64,000 bases of DNA from Streptomyces coacervatus (GTDB lineage: Bacteria > Actinomycetota > Actinomycetes > Streptomycetales > Streptomycetaceae), in assembly GCF_029223485.1 (NCBI RefSeq), contig NZ_JARHTP010000027.1, positions 1 to 64,000 of the forward strand. The letters run 5' to 3'. Position 1 is the first letter of the stretch, and the number at the start of each line of letters is the position of its first letter. The translations under genes were made by a program, and so were the position numbers. Below the pieces are notes generated by a model. That model ran no database searches. It was not told where the DNA came from and was given only the letters and a program-made list of their open reading frames with translations. Below are positions 49,423-57,392 of this stretch, one piece after another.

Positions 49423-51141
49423 TCACACGACAGGTGCGGACCGGCGGGCGCGCAGTGCGACGGTCAGTGTCTGGGGGCCGTGTCCACCGATGTAGACGCG
49501 GTTTCCGGTCGTCGCGTCGGTGCCGCCCACCACGGTGTAGTCCTGACCCGGGTCGTACCGCAGTACGTCGCTCCGGTCCGGCCCGGCAAGCGGTTCGCCT
49601 GTCTCGACGCCGGCCTCGATCCGGATCTCGTCGTCACCGACCCGGTAGGTCATCGGCCCGGTCGTCAGGCACCAGCGCCCGTCGCCGATCGGTACGGCGC
49701 CCTCCGGCACGCCACCCGGCCGGAAGGTCAGTTCGAGGGCCCAGGGCACCCGTGGTCCGCCGATGTCGATCCGCAGGTCGGCACCGTCCTCCCTCAGGTC
49801 CGCCTCGACGACGGTCGTGTGGGAGACCTCGTCCCGAGGCCGGTCCGGGAAGGCCATCGCGGCCGAGAAGCGTCCCTCGTCCGCCATCCGGTAGGCGCCG
49901 TCGTCCTGTCGCCGGTCCGTCGGGAGCGGCTGGTAGTAGGCGGCTGTGAGGGTTTCGGTGAGCCGGTACCGGTTGAGGGCGAGTTGTTCCATGTCGGCGG
50001 CGCGGAACGGGCCCAGGTCGAAGAACCCCCGCGAGAGACGGACCGCGTCGAGGACGGCGTCTCCGGCGAACAGGCGCAGGAAGGTGGGATTGCAGGCGAG
50101 GCCCGAGCGGATGCGCCGGTGCTCGGGCACATCGGAGCCGCCGTAGACCACCGTGTGGGCGGTGGCCGAGGCGCGGGCGGCGAGGCGTGCGGTGGTGAGG
50201 TACCGGTCGCGCGGAAGTGTCTCCGCAGCCGGTGCCGGCAGGGGGCGGCACAGGTCCGGGGTGAGGAGGGTCTGGGCGAGCAGGTCGGGGTCGTCGATTC
50301 CGCCGGCGGCCGCCAGTCGCGCCGCCCGGCTGAAGTCGCCCCGGCCGGTGCGGATGGCGAGCAGCCGGTAGTGCGGCAGGTAGGGCGCCAGCGGGAACGG
50401 CTGGTTCTGGTCCTGCCGTCGCGAATGGACGGTCTCCACCGTGCCGTCCGGCCTGATGAGGTCCAGGGTCGTGGCGAGATTGCGTTCGACGGCGTCCAGC
50501 AGGTCGGCGCGGCCCAGCACGTCGGCCAGCAGGAGCAGCGACGGGTTGGACACGTGGGCCGCGTAGACGGCGCTGCGTTCCGAGTACAGGCCCTCCGCGT
50601 CGATGTCGACGCCCTCGGCGAGCCACTCCTCGACGCGGTCGAGCAGCCGGTCGTCCGGGAACGACCGGTGCAGCCGGGCCAGCGCCGCGCACAGCTCCCA
50701 GCGGTGGTTCGGGGTGTGCACCCCACCGGTGAGGAGAGCGCCGGAGGCGGCGCCGGCGATCTCGGCGAGCACGGCCGTCACCTCGCCCAGTTCCGGTCCC
50801 GCGTCGGCGGCGAGGACGTACGCGTCGCACACATCGTTGACGGTGAACGCGGAGTCCGGCGGTGACTGCACGTTGTCGCCGTCGGCGAAGAGGCCGGTGG
50901 GTGTCTGCGCGGCCCGCAGGGCGCGGAGGTGGGTCATCGCGGCGGCGATGGCCTGTCTGCTGCCGTGCAGGGCCGAGTCCGGGGAACGGTACGCCGCGAC
51001 CAGAGTCTTCACCCGGCGTGCCAGCGCCCGGTGGGTCACACCGGCGGGTTCCTCGTCGGGGCCGGCCGCCGGCGGGGCGGCCGACCGGTCGGCGGCGCGG
51101 GCCGCCGCGCGGACGAACTCGCGGTCGAGCGGGGTGGCCAA
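49423..51141 (-). CDS. Second helical-toroid glycan enzyme, unassigned
   Basis: 572 residues from the TTG at 51141, two bases after the permease stop and with GAAGGA 6 bases upstream, so translation is coupled. No signal peptide. Helical repeats in the first half include GGVHTPNHRWELCAALARLH, GLYSERSAVYAAHVSNPSLL and DGTVETVHSRRQDQNQPFPL, whose conserved-looking His, Tyr, Arg and Glu suggest a catalytic site like that of cytoplasmic oligosaccharide lyases or hydrolases. The second half is beta-rich. Same general layout as the next gene, so the two may act in sequence on imported oligosaccharide. Family not recognised. Confidence 0.6.
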   Translation of the reverse strand: MATPLDREFVRAAARAADRSAAPPAAGPDEEPAGVTHRALARRVKTLVAAYRSPDSALHGSRQAIAAAMTHLRALRAAQTPTGLFADGDNVQSPPDSAFTVNDVCDAYVLAADAGPELGEVTAVLAEIAGAASGALLTGGVHTPNHRWELCAALARLHRSFPDDRLLDRVEEWLAEGVDIDAEGLYSERSAVYAAHVSNPSLLLLADVLGRADLLDAVERNLATTLDLIRPDGTVETVHSRRQDQNQPFPLAPYLPHYRLLAIRTGRGDFSRAARLAAAGGIDDPDLLAQTLLTPDLCRPLPAPAAETLPRDRYLTTARLAARASATAHTVVYGGSDVPEHRRIRSGLACNPTFLRLFAGDAVLDAVRLSRGFFDLGPFRAADMEQLALNRYRLTETLTAAYYQPLPTDRRQDDGAYRMADEGRFSAAMAFPDRPRDEVSHTTVVEADLREDGADLRIDIGGPRVPWALELTFRPGGVPEGAVPIGDGRWCLTTGPMTYRVGDDEIRIEAGVETGEPLAGPDRSDVLRYDPGQDYTVVGGTDATTGNRVYIGGHGPQTLTVALRARRSAPVV

Positions 51142-51143
51142 GG

Positions 51144-52046
51144 TCAGTCCTTCAGTCCGGCATTGATGTCGGCGCCCATGACGTAGCGCTGGAAGACCAG
51201 GAAGATGACGATCAGCGGGATCATCGAGATGACCGATGCGCCGAGCAGGACCGACCAGTTGATGTTCTGCGCGCCGACGATGCTCTGGATGCCGATCTGC
51301 ACGGTGAACTTGTTGGGGTCGTTGAGCATCAGCAGCGGCCAGATGTAGTCGTTCCACCGCCACTGGAAGGACAGGATGGCGAGGGTCAGCATGATGGGCC
51401 GGGAGAGCGGCACCATGATCCGCAGGAAGATGGACAGTTCACGGGCGCCGTCGATGCGTGCGGCTTCCACGAGTTCGTCCGGAACCGTCAGGAAGAACTG
51501 GCGGAACATGAAGCATCCGGTCGCGGTGAGCACGGCCGGGAGGATGATGCCGGCGAACGAGTTGTAGAGACCGAGGTTGCGGACCACCAGGAACTCCGGG
51601 GCGAGCATGACCTCGGACGGCAGCATCGTGGTGGCCAGGATGCAGATGAAGAAGACCTTGAGCCATTTGTTGTCGTACTTGGCCAGCGCGTACCCGGTGC
51701 AGCAGCTGACTCCCACCGTGAGGATCGTCGTGATCACGCACACGATGGCCGTGTTGACGAAGTACTGGGAGAAGTTGGCACTGCGCCACGCCGTCAGGTA
51801 ACCCGACAGGGTGGGGTTGTGCGGAACCAGCGTCAGCGGATAGGAGAACAGGTCGCTGGCCGGCTTGAGGGAGCTGAGGATGAACCACAGCACCGGAAGG
51901 CCGTAGAGGCACGCCAGGATCCACAGCAGTGTCGTCGCGGACACCGCCCGCCGGAGCCCACCACTGCCCGCGCCGCCGGACCGCTTCTTGGTGACGGCCC
52001 GTCCGGGACCGGCGTCGACCTTGCGCGGCATGTCTGTGGTTGTCAT
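51144..52046 (-). CDS. CUT1 sugar ABC permease, MalG type
   Basis: 300 residues, six transmembrane helices after a basic tail. The EAA loop is ELVEAARIDGARELSIFLRIMVPLSRP, which docks on the ATPase. It ends DINAGLKD, close to other CUT1 MalG-type permeases. The start overlaps the stop of the MalF-type permease by 4 bases. No ATPase gene is present; Streptomyces CUT1 importers usually share MsiK encoded elsewhere, which I infer here. Confidence 0.93.
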   Translation of the reverse strand: MTTTDMPRKVDAGPGRAVTKKRSGGAGSGGLRRAVSATTLLWILACLYGLPVLWFILSSLKPASDLFSYPLTLVPHNPTLSGYLTAWRSANFSQYFVNTAIVCVITTILTVGVSCCTGYALAKYDNKWLKVFFICILATTMLPSEVMLAPEFLVVRNLGLYNSFAGIILPAVLTATGCFMFRQFFLTVPDELVEAARIDGARELSIFLRIMVPLSRPIMLTLAILSFQWRWNDYIWPLLMLNDPNKFTVQIGIQSIVGAQNINWSVLLGASVISMIPLIVIFLVFQRYVMGADINAGLKD

Positions 52047-52957
52047 CGGTTCTCCACCCGCCGGTTGACGATCAGCTGGATGATCGCGACGGCCATCAGG
52101 ATGAGCATGAGCACGAATGACGCGGCGCTCGCGTAGCCGATCTGGCCCCGTTTGAAGCCGGTCTCATAGATGTACTGGACAAGCAGGTTGTTCGACGTGC
52201 CGGGTCCGCCGTTGTTGAGGGCGACGAACACCGGGTATTCCTTCATCGCGTTGATCGTGTTGAGCAGGATGACGATGAACGAGGTGGGCGCGATGCTCGG
52301 CAGCGTGATGCTGATGAACTGGCGCCATGGGCCGGCGCCGTCGAGCGAGGCCGCCTCGTAGTACGACACCGGTACGTTCTTGATCGCCGCGATGAACAGC
52401 AGCATCGAGAAGCCCGTCCAGGCCCAGGAAGCCGCCATCACCACCACGATCAACGACAGGTCCGCGTTCGACTGCCACGGAACGGCACTTCCGCCGAGCT
52501 TCTCGATGACGTAGTTGACCAGTCCGAAGTTCTCACCGAACAGCCACCGCCACAGGACACCCACGACGATGGGCGACAGAAGCCACGGGATGAAGAAGAT
52601 GACGCGGGCGACCGACGCGCCCTTGGCGTGCTTGCTCACCACCAGGTTGGCAGCGAGCAGCGAGAGCGCGAAGTTCAGCGGCACGAAGAGCACGGCGTAC
52701 AGCAGCGTCCGGCTCAGCGCATCGTAGAAGGTGGAGTCCCCGAACAGGTTGTGGTAGTTGTCCAGTCCGATGAACTGGAACGCCCCCACACCCGTGTAGT
52801 TCGTGAAGGAGTAGACGAGCCCGATCACCGCAGGCCAGACGAAGAACAGCGCGAAGAGCACGACATTGGCCGCGATGAGGACGAGCGGCGCGATGGTGTA
52901 GCTGCTGCGGCGTCTCCTGGGCGGGCTCGCGGACACGTCCGAGGCGCGTTTTGTCAT
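52043..52957 (-). CDS. CUT1 sugar ABC permease, MalF type
   Basis: 304 residues, six predicted helices (first YTIAPLVLIAANVVLFALFF). The EAA loop is PVSYYEAASLDGAGPWRQFISI. It pairs with the MalG-type permease that overlaps its end by 4 bases. A 15-bp stem-loop separates it from the upstream binding-protein gene, which would let the binding protein accumulate in excess. Confidence 0.93.
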   Translation of the reverse strand: MTKRASDVSASPPRRRRSSYTIAPLVLIAANVVLFALFFVWPAVIGLVYSFTNYTGVGAFQFIGLDNYHNLFGDSTFYDALSRTLLYAVLFVPLNFALSLLAANLVVSKHAKGASVARVIFFIPWLLSPIVVGVLWRWLFGENFGLVNYVIEKLGGSAVPWQSNADLSLIVVVMAASWAWTGFSMLLFIAAIKNVPVSYYEAASLDGAGPWRQFISITLPSIAPTSFIVILLNTINAMKEYPVFVALNNGGPGTSNNLLVQYIYETGFKRGQIGYASAASFVLMLILMAVAIIQLIVNRRVENR

Positions 52958-53029
52958 CTTCCTGACTCCGTGCTGGTGGAATGGATTCCTGTGGGCTCAC
53001 GCCATGAGGCCGGCATCACATGGGCGCTC

Positions 53030-53069
53030 AGGGCCGGGCGGCGGTGTCTCGACGCCGCCGCCCGGCCCT
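53030..53069 (-). terminator. Intercistronic stem-loop after binding-protein gene
   Basis: AGGGCCGGGCGGCGG and CCGCCGCCCGGCCCT are perfect 15-bp arms, and pairing can extend inward with one G-U, leaving a tiny loop. It sits 11 bases past the binding-protein stop inside the operon. Such stems commonly act as partial terminators and protect the upstream mRNA from 3' decay. Confidence 0.75.
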
Positions 53070-53080
53070 GTGGCCTACGT

Positions 53081-54403
53081 TCAGCCGCCGACCTGCTGGT
53101 TGTAGCCGTCCACGATGTTCTGCAGGGCCTTGTCGGCCGACTGCTGGCCGTTGATCGCCTTGCCGAGCTCCGTCTTGGTCGGGTCCTCGGTGAGGCTCTT
53201 GCCCTTCAGCACCCAGTTCGTCTGCGCGCCGTTGAAGTAGCCGGAGATCGGGGCGTAGAGCGGGATCTCCTCGTTGTACAGCTTGAACGCCGCCTGCGCC
53301 GCCTCGGACTTGAAGGGGTACGTCGGGTTCAGACCGCTCTCGACGGGCAGGAAGCCGGACGCCTCACAGAGCGTCTTGTAGTGGGCCGGCTCGTACAGCC
53401 AGGACAGGAACTTCTTCGCGGCGGTCGCCCCGGCGCTGTTGTTGTTGAAGCCCACCGTCATGCCGCCGCTGTTGACGTCACTGGCCTGGACCGGCTCGGC
53501 GGGAGTCGGGACACTCGCCCAGTCGAACTTCTTGATGCTGTCCGCGAAGGAGGCAACCTGCCAGACGCCGGACCAGTAGGCGACCACGTCACCGCTCTGG
53601 AACATGGCCGACGGGTCGGCGCCGCTGGTCCACACCGACTTCGGCATGGTCTTGTCGTCGTTCAGTCCGACGAAGTACTTCACGGCCTTCTTGGTCGCGG
53701 CGTCCACCGAGAACTTGCCGGAGGAGTCCGCGTGGACGTACTTCCCGCCGAGCTCGTACACCATGGCGCGCAGCCGGGACGGCGACTGGTCGAAGGTCAG
53801 GGAGTACTTGGCGCCGGTCTTCTCGCGGACCTTGTTCGCCGCCGCGATGAAGTCGGTCCAGGTCCAGGTCTTGTCGGGCGAGGTCGGGACGGAGACACCG
53901 GCCTTCTTGAAAAGCGTCTTGTTGATGAACAGACCGGACGCGGTGACGTCCGAGGGGATGGACAGCACCTTCCCGGACGAGTCCTTGGCGAGGAAGTTGG
54001 CGTTGATGTTGTTGCTCTTGTTGTTGGCGATGGAGCTGAGGTCGAGCAGCTTGTTCGACCAGATCGGGTCCAGCGCCGGCACGGCCGCCACGTCGGGCAG
54101 AGAGTTCGCCTGCGCGGCGTTGTGCAGCTTCGTCGTGTAGCCGTCGTAGGGGATGTTGACGAGCTTGACGGAGACGCCGGCTTCCTTCTTGTACTGCGCC
54201 ACCAGCTTCTTCCAGCCCGCGTCCTGCCCCGGAACCGTGGAGATCCAGAACGTCAGCGACTTGGAGTTGCCGCCCGAGCCGGATCCCCCTCCGCAGGCGG
54301 AGAGCAGGAGGGCACCTGCCGTGGCCACGGCAGCGAGGGGAACCACGCGGCGTATGCCGCCGCGGCCGAGTCGGCGTGAGCGCCGCACACCCAGACTGAT
54401 CAT
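53081..54403 (-). CDS. Sugar ABC transporter substrate-binding lipoprotein
   Basis: 440 residues from the ATG at 54403, with AAGGGA 6 bases upstream. The lipobox is LLLSACGGG, and a Gly/Ser tether follows. The binding-protein fold (cluster B, solute-binding family 1) opens with SLTFWISTVPGQDAGWKKL and includes LPDVAAVPALDPIWSNKLLD, IPSDVTASGLFINKTLFKKA and the hinge-side TWTWTDFIAAANKV. Aromatic residues such as YWSGVWQ suit an oligosaccharide ligand. It is the first gene of the import operon (binding protein, two permeases, two enzymes). A LacI-type palindrome lies about 230 bases upstream. Confidence 0.93.
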   Translation of the reverse strand: MISLGVRRSRRLGRGGIRRVVPLAAVATAGALLLSACGGGSGSGGNSKSLTFWISTVPGQDAGWKKLVAQYKKEAGVSVKLVNIPYDGYTTKLHNAAQANSLPDVAAVPALDPIWSNKLLDLSSIANNKSNNINANFLAKDSSGKVLSIPSDVTASGLFINKTLFKKAGVSVPTSPDKTWTWTDFIAAANKVREKTGAKYSLTFDQSPSRLRAMVYELGGKYVHADSSGKFSVDAATKKAVKYFVGLNDDKTMPKSVWTSGADPSAMFQSGDVVAYWSGVWQVASFADSIKKFDWASVPTPAEPVQASDVNSGGMTVGFNNNSAGATAAKKFLSWLYEPAHYKTLCEASGFLPVESGLNPTYPFKSEAAQAAFKLYNEEIPLYAPISGYFNGAQTNWVLKGKSLTEDPTKTELGKAINGQQSADKALQNIVDGYNQQVGG

Positions 54404-54635
54404 CTTCGATCCCTTTTCGTCGTAGCGGAAGAAGCACGGCGCCAGCCAGGGTGGCACGGGTGCATTTTGCAGGAAATTTCGCTTTCCGGGGGCACGGCCT
54501 CGCCCGGCCGCGTCGCCTTGAAGGGTGGTGTCCCCGGCCATGAGGGCCGTCGTCGCACAAGCACGCCCTCGTGCGGCTGCCGTACTTCGCGTACGGGCGG
54601 GAGGTTCACCCCGAGTCGGCATCCCGGCCGACTTA

Positions 54636-54648
54636 GAAAGCGCTTGTC
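54636..54648. promoter_or_regulatory. LacI-type operator-like palindrome
   Basis: GAAAGCGCTTGTC contains the AAGCGCTT core typical of LacI/GalR-family operators, between the binding-protein gene and the ROK gene. No LacI-family gene is in the window, so the regulator would be encoded elsewhere. Confidence 0.45.
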
Positions 54649-54677
54649 CGGACATTGGCAGATCGAGTCGGAGGCCG

Positions 54678-55841
54678 TCAATCCTTCGCCCCCGCGGCCT
54701 CGGTCACGGTTTGGACTCCTCGGCTGACCGCGAGCCGGGCGGCGCCCACGACCGTGCCGAGATCCCCCACCGTGCTGCTGACCACCTCGGTGGGCCAGCT
54801 CAGCCGGGCCAGTTCGGCCCGTACACCGGGCAGTACCTGCGGGTCCGCGCCGGTGCTGCCGCCCAGGACGATCAGTCCCGGGTCCAGTACGGCGGTCACG
54901 GCGGCGGCGAGGCGGCCGACGTCGGTGGCGTGGCGGCCGATCACGGCACGGGCCGCCGCCCGGCCCTCCCCGGCCAGGGCGAAGAGCTGCTCGGCGGTGC
55001 GCGGGCACGGCCCGTCCTCGTCCGGCCAGGCCTCGGCCGCCCGCCGCAGCAGTGAGCGGGCGCCGATGTACTCCTCCAGGGCCTCGTGGCGCGGCTCGCG
55101 GCCGTCGTCCCAGGGGTAGGGCAGCCGGGCCAGCTCACCGGCGGCGCCATTGGCTCCGCGCAGCACCTGCCCGCCGACCACGATGCCGAGGCCGATGCCG
55201 ACGCCGATCCGCAGATAGCCGAAGGTGCGCCGGCCGCGCGCGGCACCCTCGTGCAGTTCGGCGAGCGCGGCGCAGTTGACGTTGTTCTCGAGGTGCACGG
55301 GAACGCCCGGCGGCAGGGCGACGGCCATGGCGTCGAAGACGGGGCCGGCCTTGGCCGTGGCGGGGCGCATACGGGCACCCTCCTTCTCGCGCGCGGTGAC
55401 GTCGCCGACGGCGACGACGACGGTGCGCAGCGGGGCGCCGGCGGGCAGCGCGACGAGCGCCTCGCGCACCACGTCGGCAGCCTCCTCCCGGGCCCCGGTG
55501 GCCTGGGCGAGCAGAGTGCCGTCCAGGGCGCAGCCGCGCACCCGGGTGAGGGCGGGGCCGAGGTCGACGGCGAGCACGGCCCCGGCGGCGGGCCCCAGGC
55601 CGTAGACGGCGGCGGAGCGGCCCGTGCCGCCGGAGGCTGTGCCGGAGTGGGCGGCGAGCCGGGCGCTCTCCAGCTCCGCGACGGCGGAGGACACGGTGGG
55701 CTTGGACAGGCCCGCCAGGCTTGCGAGCTGCGGGCGGGTCGCGCTGCCCGCCTCGGCGAGCACGGCGAAGACCGCGCTTGCGCTCTCGGTCAGGCGGGGG
55801 GCTTCCGCCATGTCGTGTATCACAGTTCTCCCACGGGTCAC
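54678..55841 (-). CDS. ROK-family transcriptional regulator
   Basis: 387 residues. An N-terminal winged helix (VFAVLAEAGSATRPQLASLA, then GLSKPTVSSAVAELESARLA) is followed by the sugar-kinase-like ROK domain (VLAVDLGPALTRVRGCALDG, VPVHLENNVNCAALAELHEG, FGYLRIGVGIGLGIVVGGQ). The canonical zinc-binding cysteine cluster of ROK kinases appears absent, as often in regulators. It probably controls the divergent sugar kinase and the adjacent importer in response to a sugar or sugar phosphate. GTG at 55841; GTG 55823 or ATG 55811 are alternative starts. Confidence 0.88.
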   Translation of the reverse strand: MTRGRTVIHDMAEAPRLTESASAVFAVLAEAGSATRPQLASLAGLSKPTVSSAVAELESARLAAHSGTASGGTGRSAAVYGLGPAAGAVLAVDLGPALTRVRGCALDGTLLAQATGAREEAADVVREALVALPAGAPLRTVVVAVGDVTAREKEGARMRPATAKAGPVFDAMAVALPPGVPVHLENNVNCAALAELHEGAARGRRTFGYLRIGVGIGLGIVVGGQVLRGANGAAGELARLPYPWDDGREPRHEALEEYIGARSLLRRAAEAWPDEDGPCPRTAEQLFALAGEGRAAARAVIGRHATDVGRLAAAVTAVLDPGLIVLGGSTGADPQVLPGVRAELARLSWPTEVVSSTVGDLGTVVGAARLAVSRGVQTVTEAAGAKD

Positions 55842-55873
55842 GAGCCGCTCAGTGGTCGAGTGCGCGATGCCTC

Positions 55874-55911
55874 TTGACGCACTGTACTTCGTTAGTTAAC
55901 TTCCTAACGAA
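55874..55911 (+). promoter_or_regulatory. Promoter overlapped by ROK-type palindrome
   Basis: TTGACG (55874-55879) and TAACTT (55897-55902) are 17 bases apart, a good promoter toward the kinase. TTCGTTAG (55888-55895) and CTAACGAA (55904-55911) are perfect 8-bp arms with an 8-base spacer covering the -10. This is the likely binding site of the divergent ROK protein. Confidence 0.6.
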
Positions 55912-56046
55912 CTTCACGGTACTCGCCTGCCGTGTCCGTCAGAAGCCCGTCCCGGGGCTTCCCTAGTTCGTCAACTCCCGTAATTTCAGGCACGGTTCGC
56001 CTACCGTGGCGCTCCGCCGGTTGTGCCGCGTGGGGCCGTTGGTTGT

Positions 56047-56124
56047 CTGCGGCACCGTCGTGGTTGATCGCGCCCGCGCGGCGGAGCCGCATATCGACAC
56101 AGCCCCGCGCCCCTTCAGGGGCGC
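56047..56124. repeat. Dispersed intergenic repeat, copy 2
   Basis: CTGCGGCACCGTCGTGG, then TGATCGCGCCCGCG, GCGGCGGAGCCGC and CCCCGCGCCCCTTCAGGGGC. Same order of blocks as the copies at 41120 and 57118; closest to the latter, which shares the GCGGAGCCGC block. Confidence 0.62.
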
Positions 56125-56165
56125 TACCGGTCCGGCGTGTCCAGCGCACTGACGAAAGAGGCCCC

Positions 56166-57065
56166 GTGCAGGACTTCATGCCCCTCGTGGTCGGTATCGA
56201 CGTGGGTGGCACCAAGACGCATCTGCGTGCCTACGTCGGCGCGGAGCTTGTCGCCGATCATGTCCGGACGAGCCGCGGCTGGCGGCCGCACGACCCCGTG
56301 GCCGCCGCCGGGTGGCTGGCCGCGCTGGTCGCCGACGCGCTGCCGCAGGGCGCACGCCCGGCGGCCCTCGCAGTGGGCGGTCACGCCTGTGAGACTCCGC
56401 GCCAGTGCGCCCAGATCCGTACCGCCCTGCAACTGCACTTCGACGCACCCGCGCTGGTCATGGGTGACGCCGAACTGCTCGTGCCCGCCGCGGGCCTGGA
56501 CAAGGGGGTCGGCCTGGTCGCCGGCACTGGTTCCGTCGCGGTGGGACGGCTCGCCGACGGAACTTCCCTCCAGGTCGGCGGCTGGGGTGCGGTGCTCGGC
56601 GACGAGGGCGGCGCGGCCGGTCTCGTCCGCGAGGCCGCGCGGGCCGCCTGGGCGGCACACGACCGCGGGGAGGAGCCCGATGAACTCGCCCGGGGTCTCG
56701 TCGCTTCCTTCGGCGTCTCCGAAGTACCGGCGCTCGGCGCGGCGTTGGAGGGCGCCACGGACGTCTCCGCTCAGTGGGGCCGGCATGCGCCGGTCGTGTT
56801 CGCGGCCGCCGAGGCGGGCTCGCCGCTCGCTCGTGCGGTGATCACCGAGGCCGGCCGTTCGCTGGCCGCGCTGGTGGAGCGGCTCGCCGCTCGCGGGGTC
56901 ATGGTGGACGACGTGGTGGTCGCGGGCAGCACCGTCCTCGCCCAGGCCTCGCTGTACGGCGCGTTCGCGACGGCGCTCGCCCGGTCTGTGCCCGGAGCCC
57001 GTCCGCAGCCGCTGCGGGAACCACCCGTGGAGGGTGCGGTGACTCTGGCGCGTTCGATCCTGTGA
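56166..57065 (+). CDS. BadF/BcrA-type sugar kinase (GlcNAc kinase-like)
   Basis: 299 residues. ASKHA-fold motifs: LVVGIDVGGTKTHLRAYVG (phosphate 1), VMGDAELLVPAAGLDKGVGL, VAGTGSVAVGRLADGTSLQVG and GWGAVLGDEGGAAGLVREAA (adenosine-side GDEGS-like motif). This matches the BadF/BadG/BcrA/BcrD group that contains eukaryotic-type N-acetylglucosamine kinase. It probably phosphorylates the monosaccharide released by the importer-linked enzymes. GTG at 56166 with GAGG 4 bases upstream; ATG at 56178 is an alternative. It is divergent from the ROK regulator and flanked on both sides by repeat copies. Confidence 0.85.
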   Translation: MQDFMPLVVGIDVGGTKTHLRAYVGAELVADHVRTSRGWRPHDPVAAAGWLAALVADALPQGARPAALAVGGHACETPRQCAQIRTALQLHFDAPALVMGDAELLVPAAGLDKGVGLVAGTGSVAVGRLADGTSLQVGGWGAVLGDEGGAAGLVREAARAAWAAHDRGEEPDELARGLVASFGVSEVPALGAALEGATDVSAQWGRHAPVVFAAAEAGSPLARAVITEAGRSLAALVERLAARGVMVDDVVVAGSTVLAQASLYGAFATALARSVPGARPQPLREPPVEGAVTLARSIL

Positions 57066-57392
57066 GCACGTCGACGCCAGGCGCTGCACCGGTGTGCTGC
57101 GACACGCCGTCGATCGGCTGCGGCTCCGTCGTGGCTGATCGCGCCCTGCGGCGGAGCCGCTGATGTCATAGCCCCGCGCCCCTCAAGGGCGCTGCCGACC
57201 CGCTTAGTTCACCGACACGACACGTCTCGGTCGCCGGGCACTCGCCATCGGGTCAGCACCCGGCCGTAGATCTTCGCTCAAAGCTTCACGGGACGCACCG
57301 GATTCGCACATCCCATGCGTCCCGCGGGACACCTCTGATCGCACGATCTCCCTCCCGGCCGCACGGCCGAAGAACTGAAGAGAGGCACACGC
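57066..57392. other. Intergenic region with repeat copy 3
   Basis: 327 bases. The left part is the dispersed repeat. The right part holds GGGACGCA and TGCGTCCC arms (57290 and 57316) 18 bases apart, which could be a hairpin in the leader of the PAP2 gene. No coding frame was recognised. Confidence 0.45.
57118..57192. repeat. Dispersed intergenic repeat, copy 3
   Basis: CTGCGGCTCCGTCGTGG, then TGATCGCGCCCTGCGG, CGGAGCCGC and CCCCGCGCCCCTCAAGGGCGC. Shares all blocks with copy 2, 1.07 kb away across the kinase gene, and lies in the same orientation. Confidence 0.62.

Larger units (their letters stand above)
55842..56165. other. Regulatory intergenic region, ROK gene / sugar kinase
   Basis: 324 bases between divergent genes. 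The left part is AT-rich with a palindrome and a promoter facing the kinase; the right part is copy 2 of a dispersed repeat. No coding frame was recognised. Confidence 0.55.

Noticed and set aside
47470..50865. 1131-residue plus-strand frame
   Set aside because: Antisense to the two toroid enzymes and lacking any recognisable domain or ribosome site; a GC-bias shadow.
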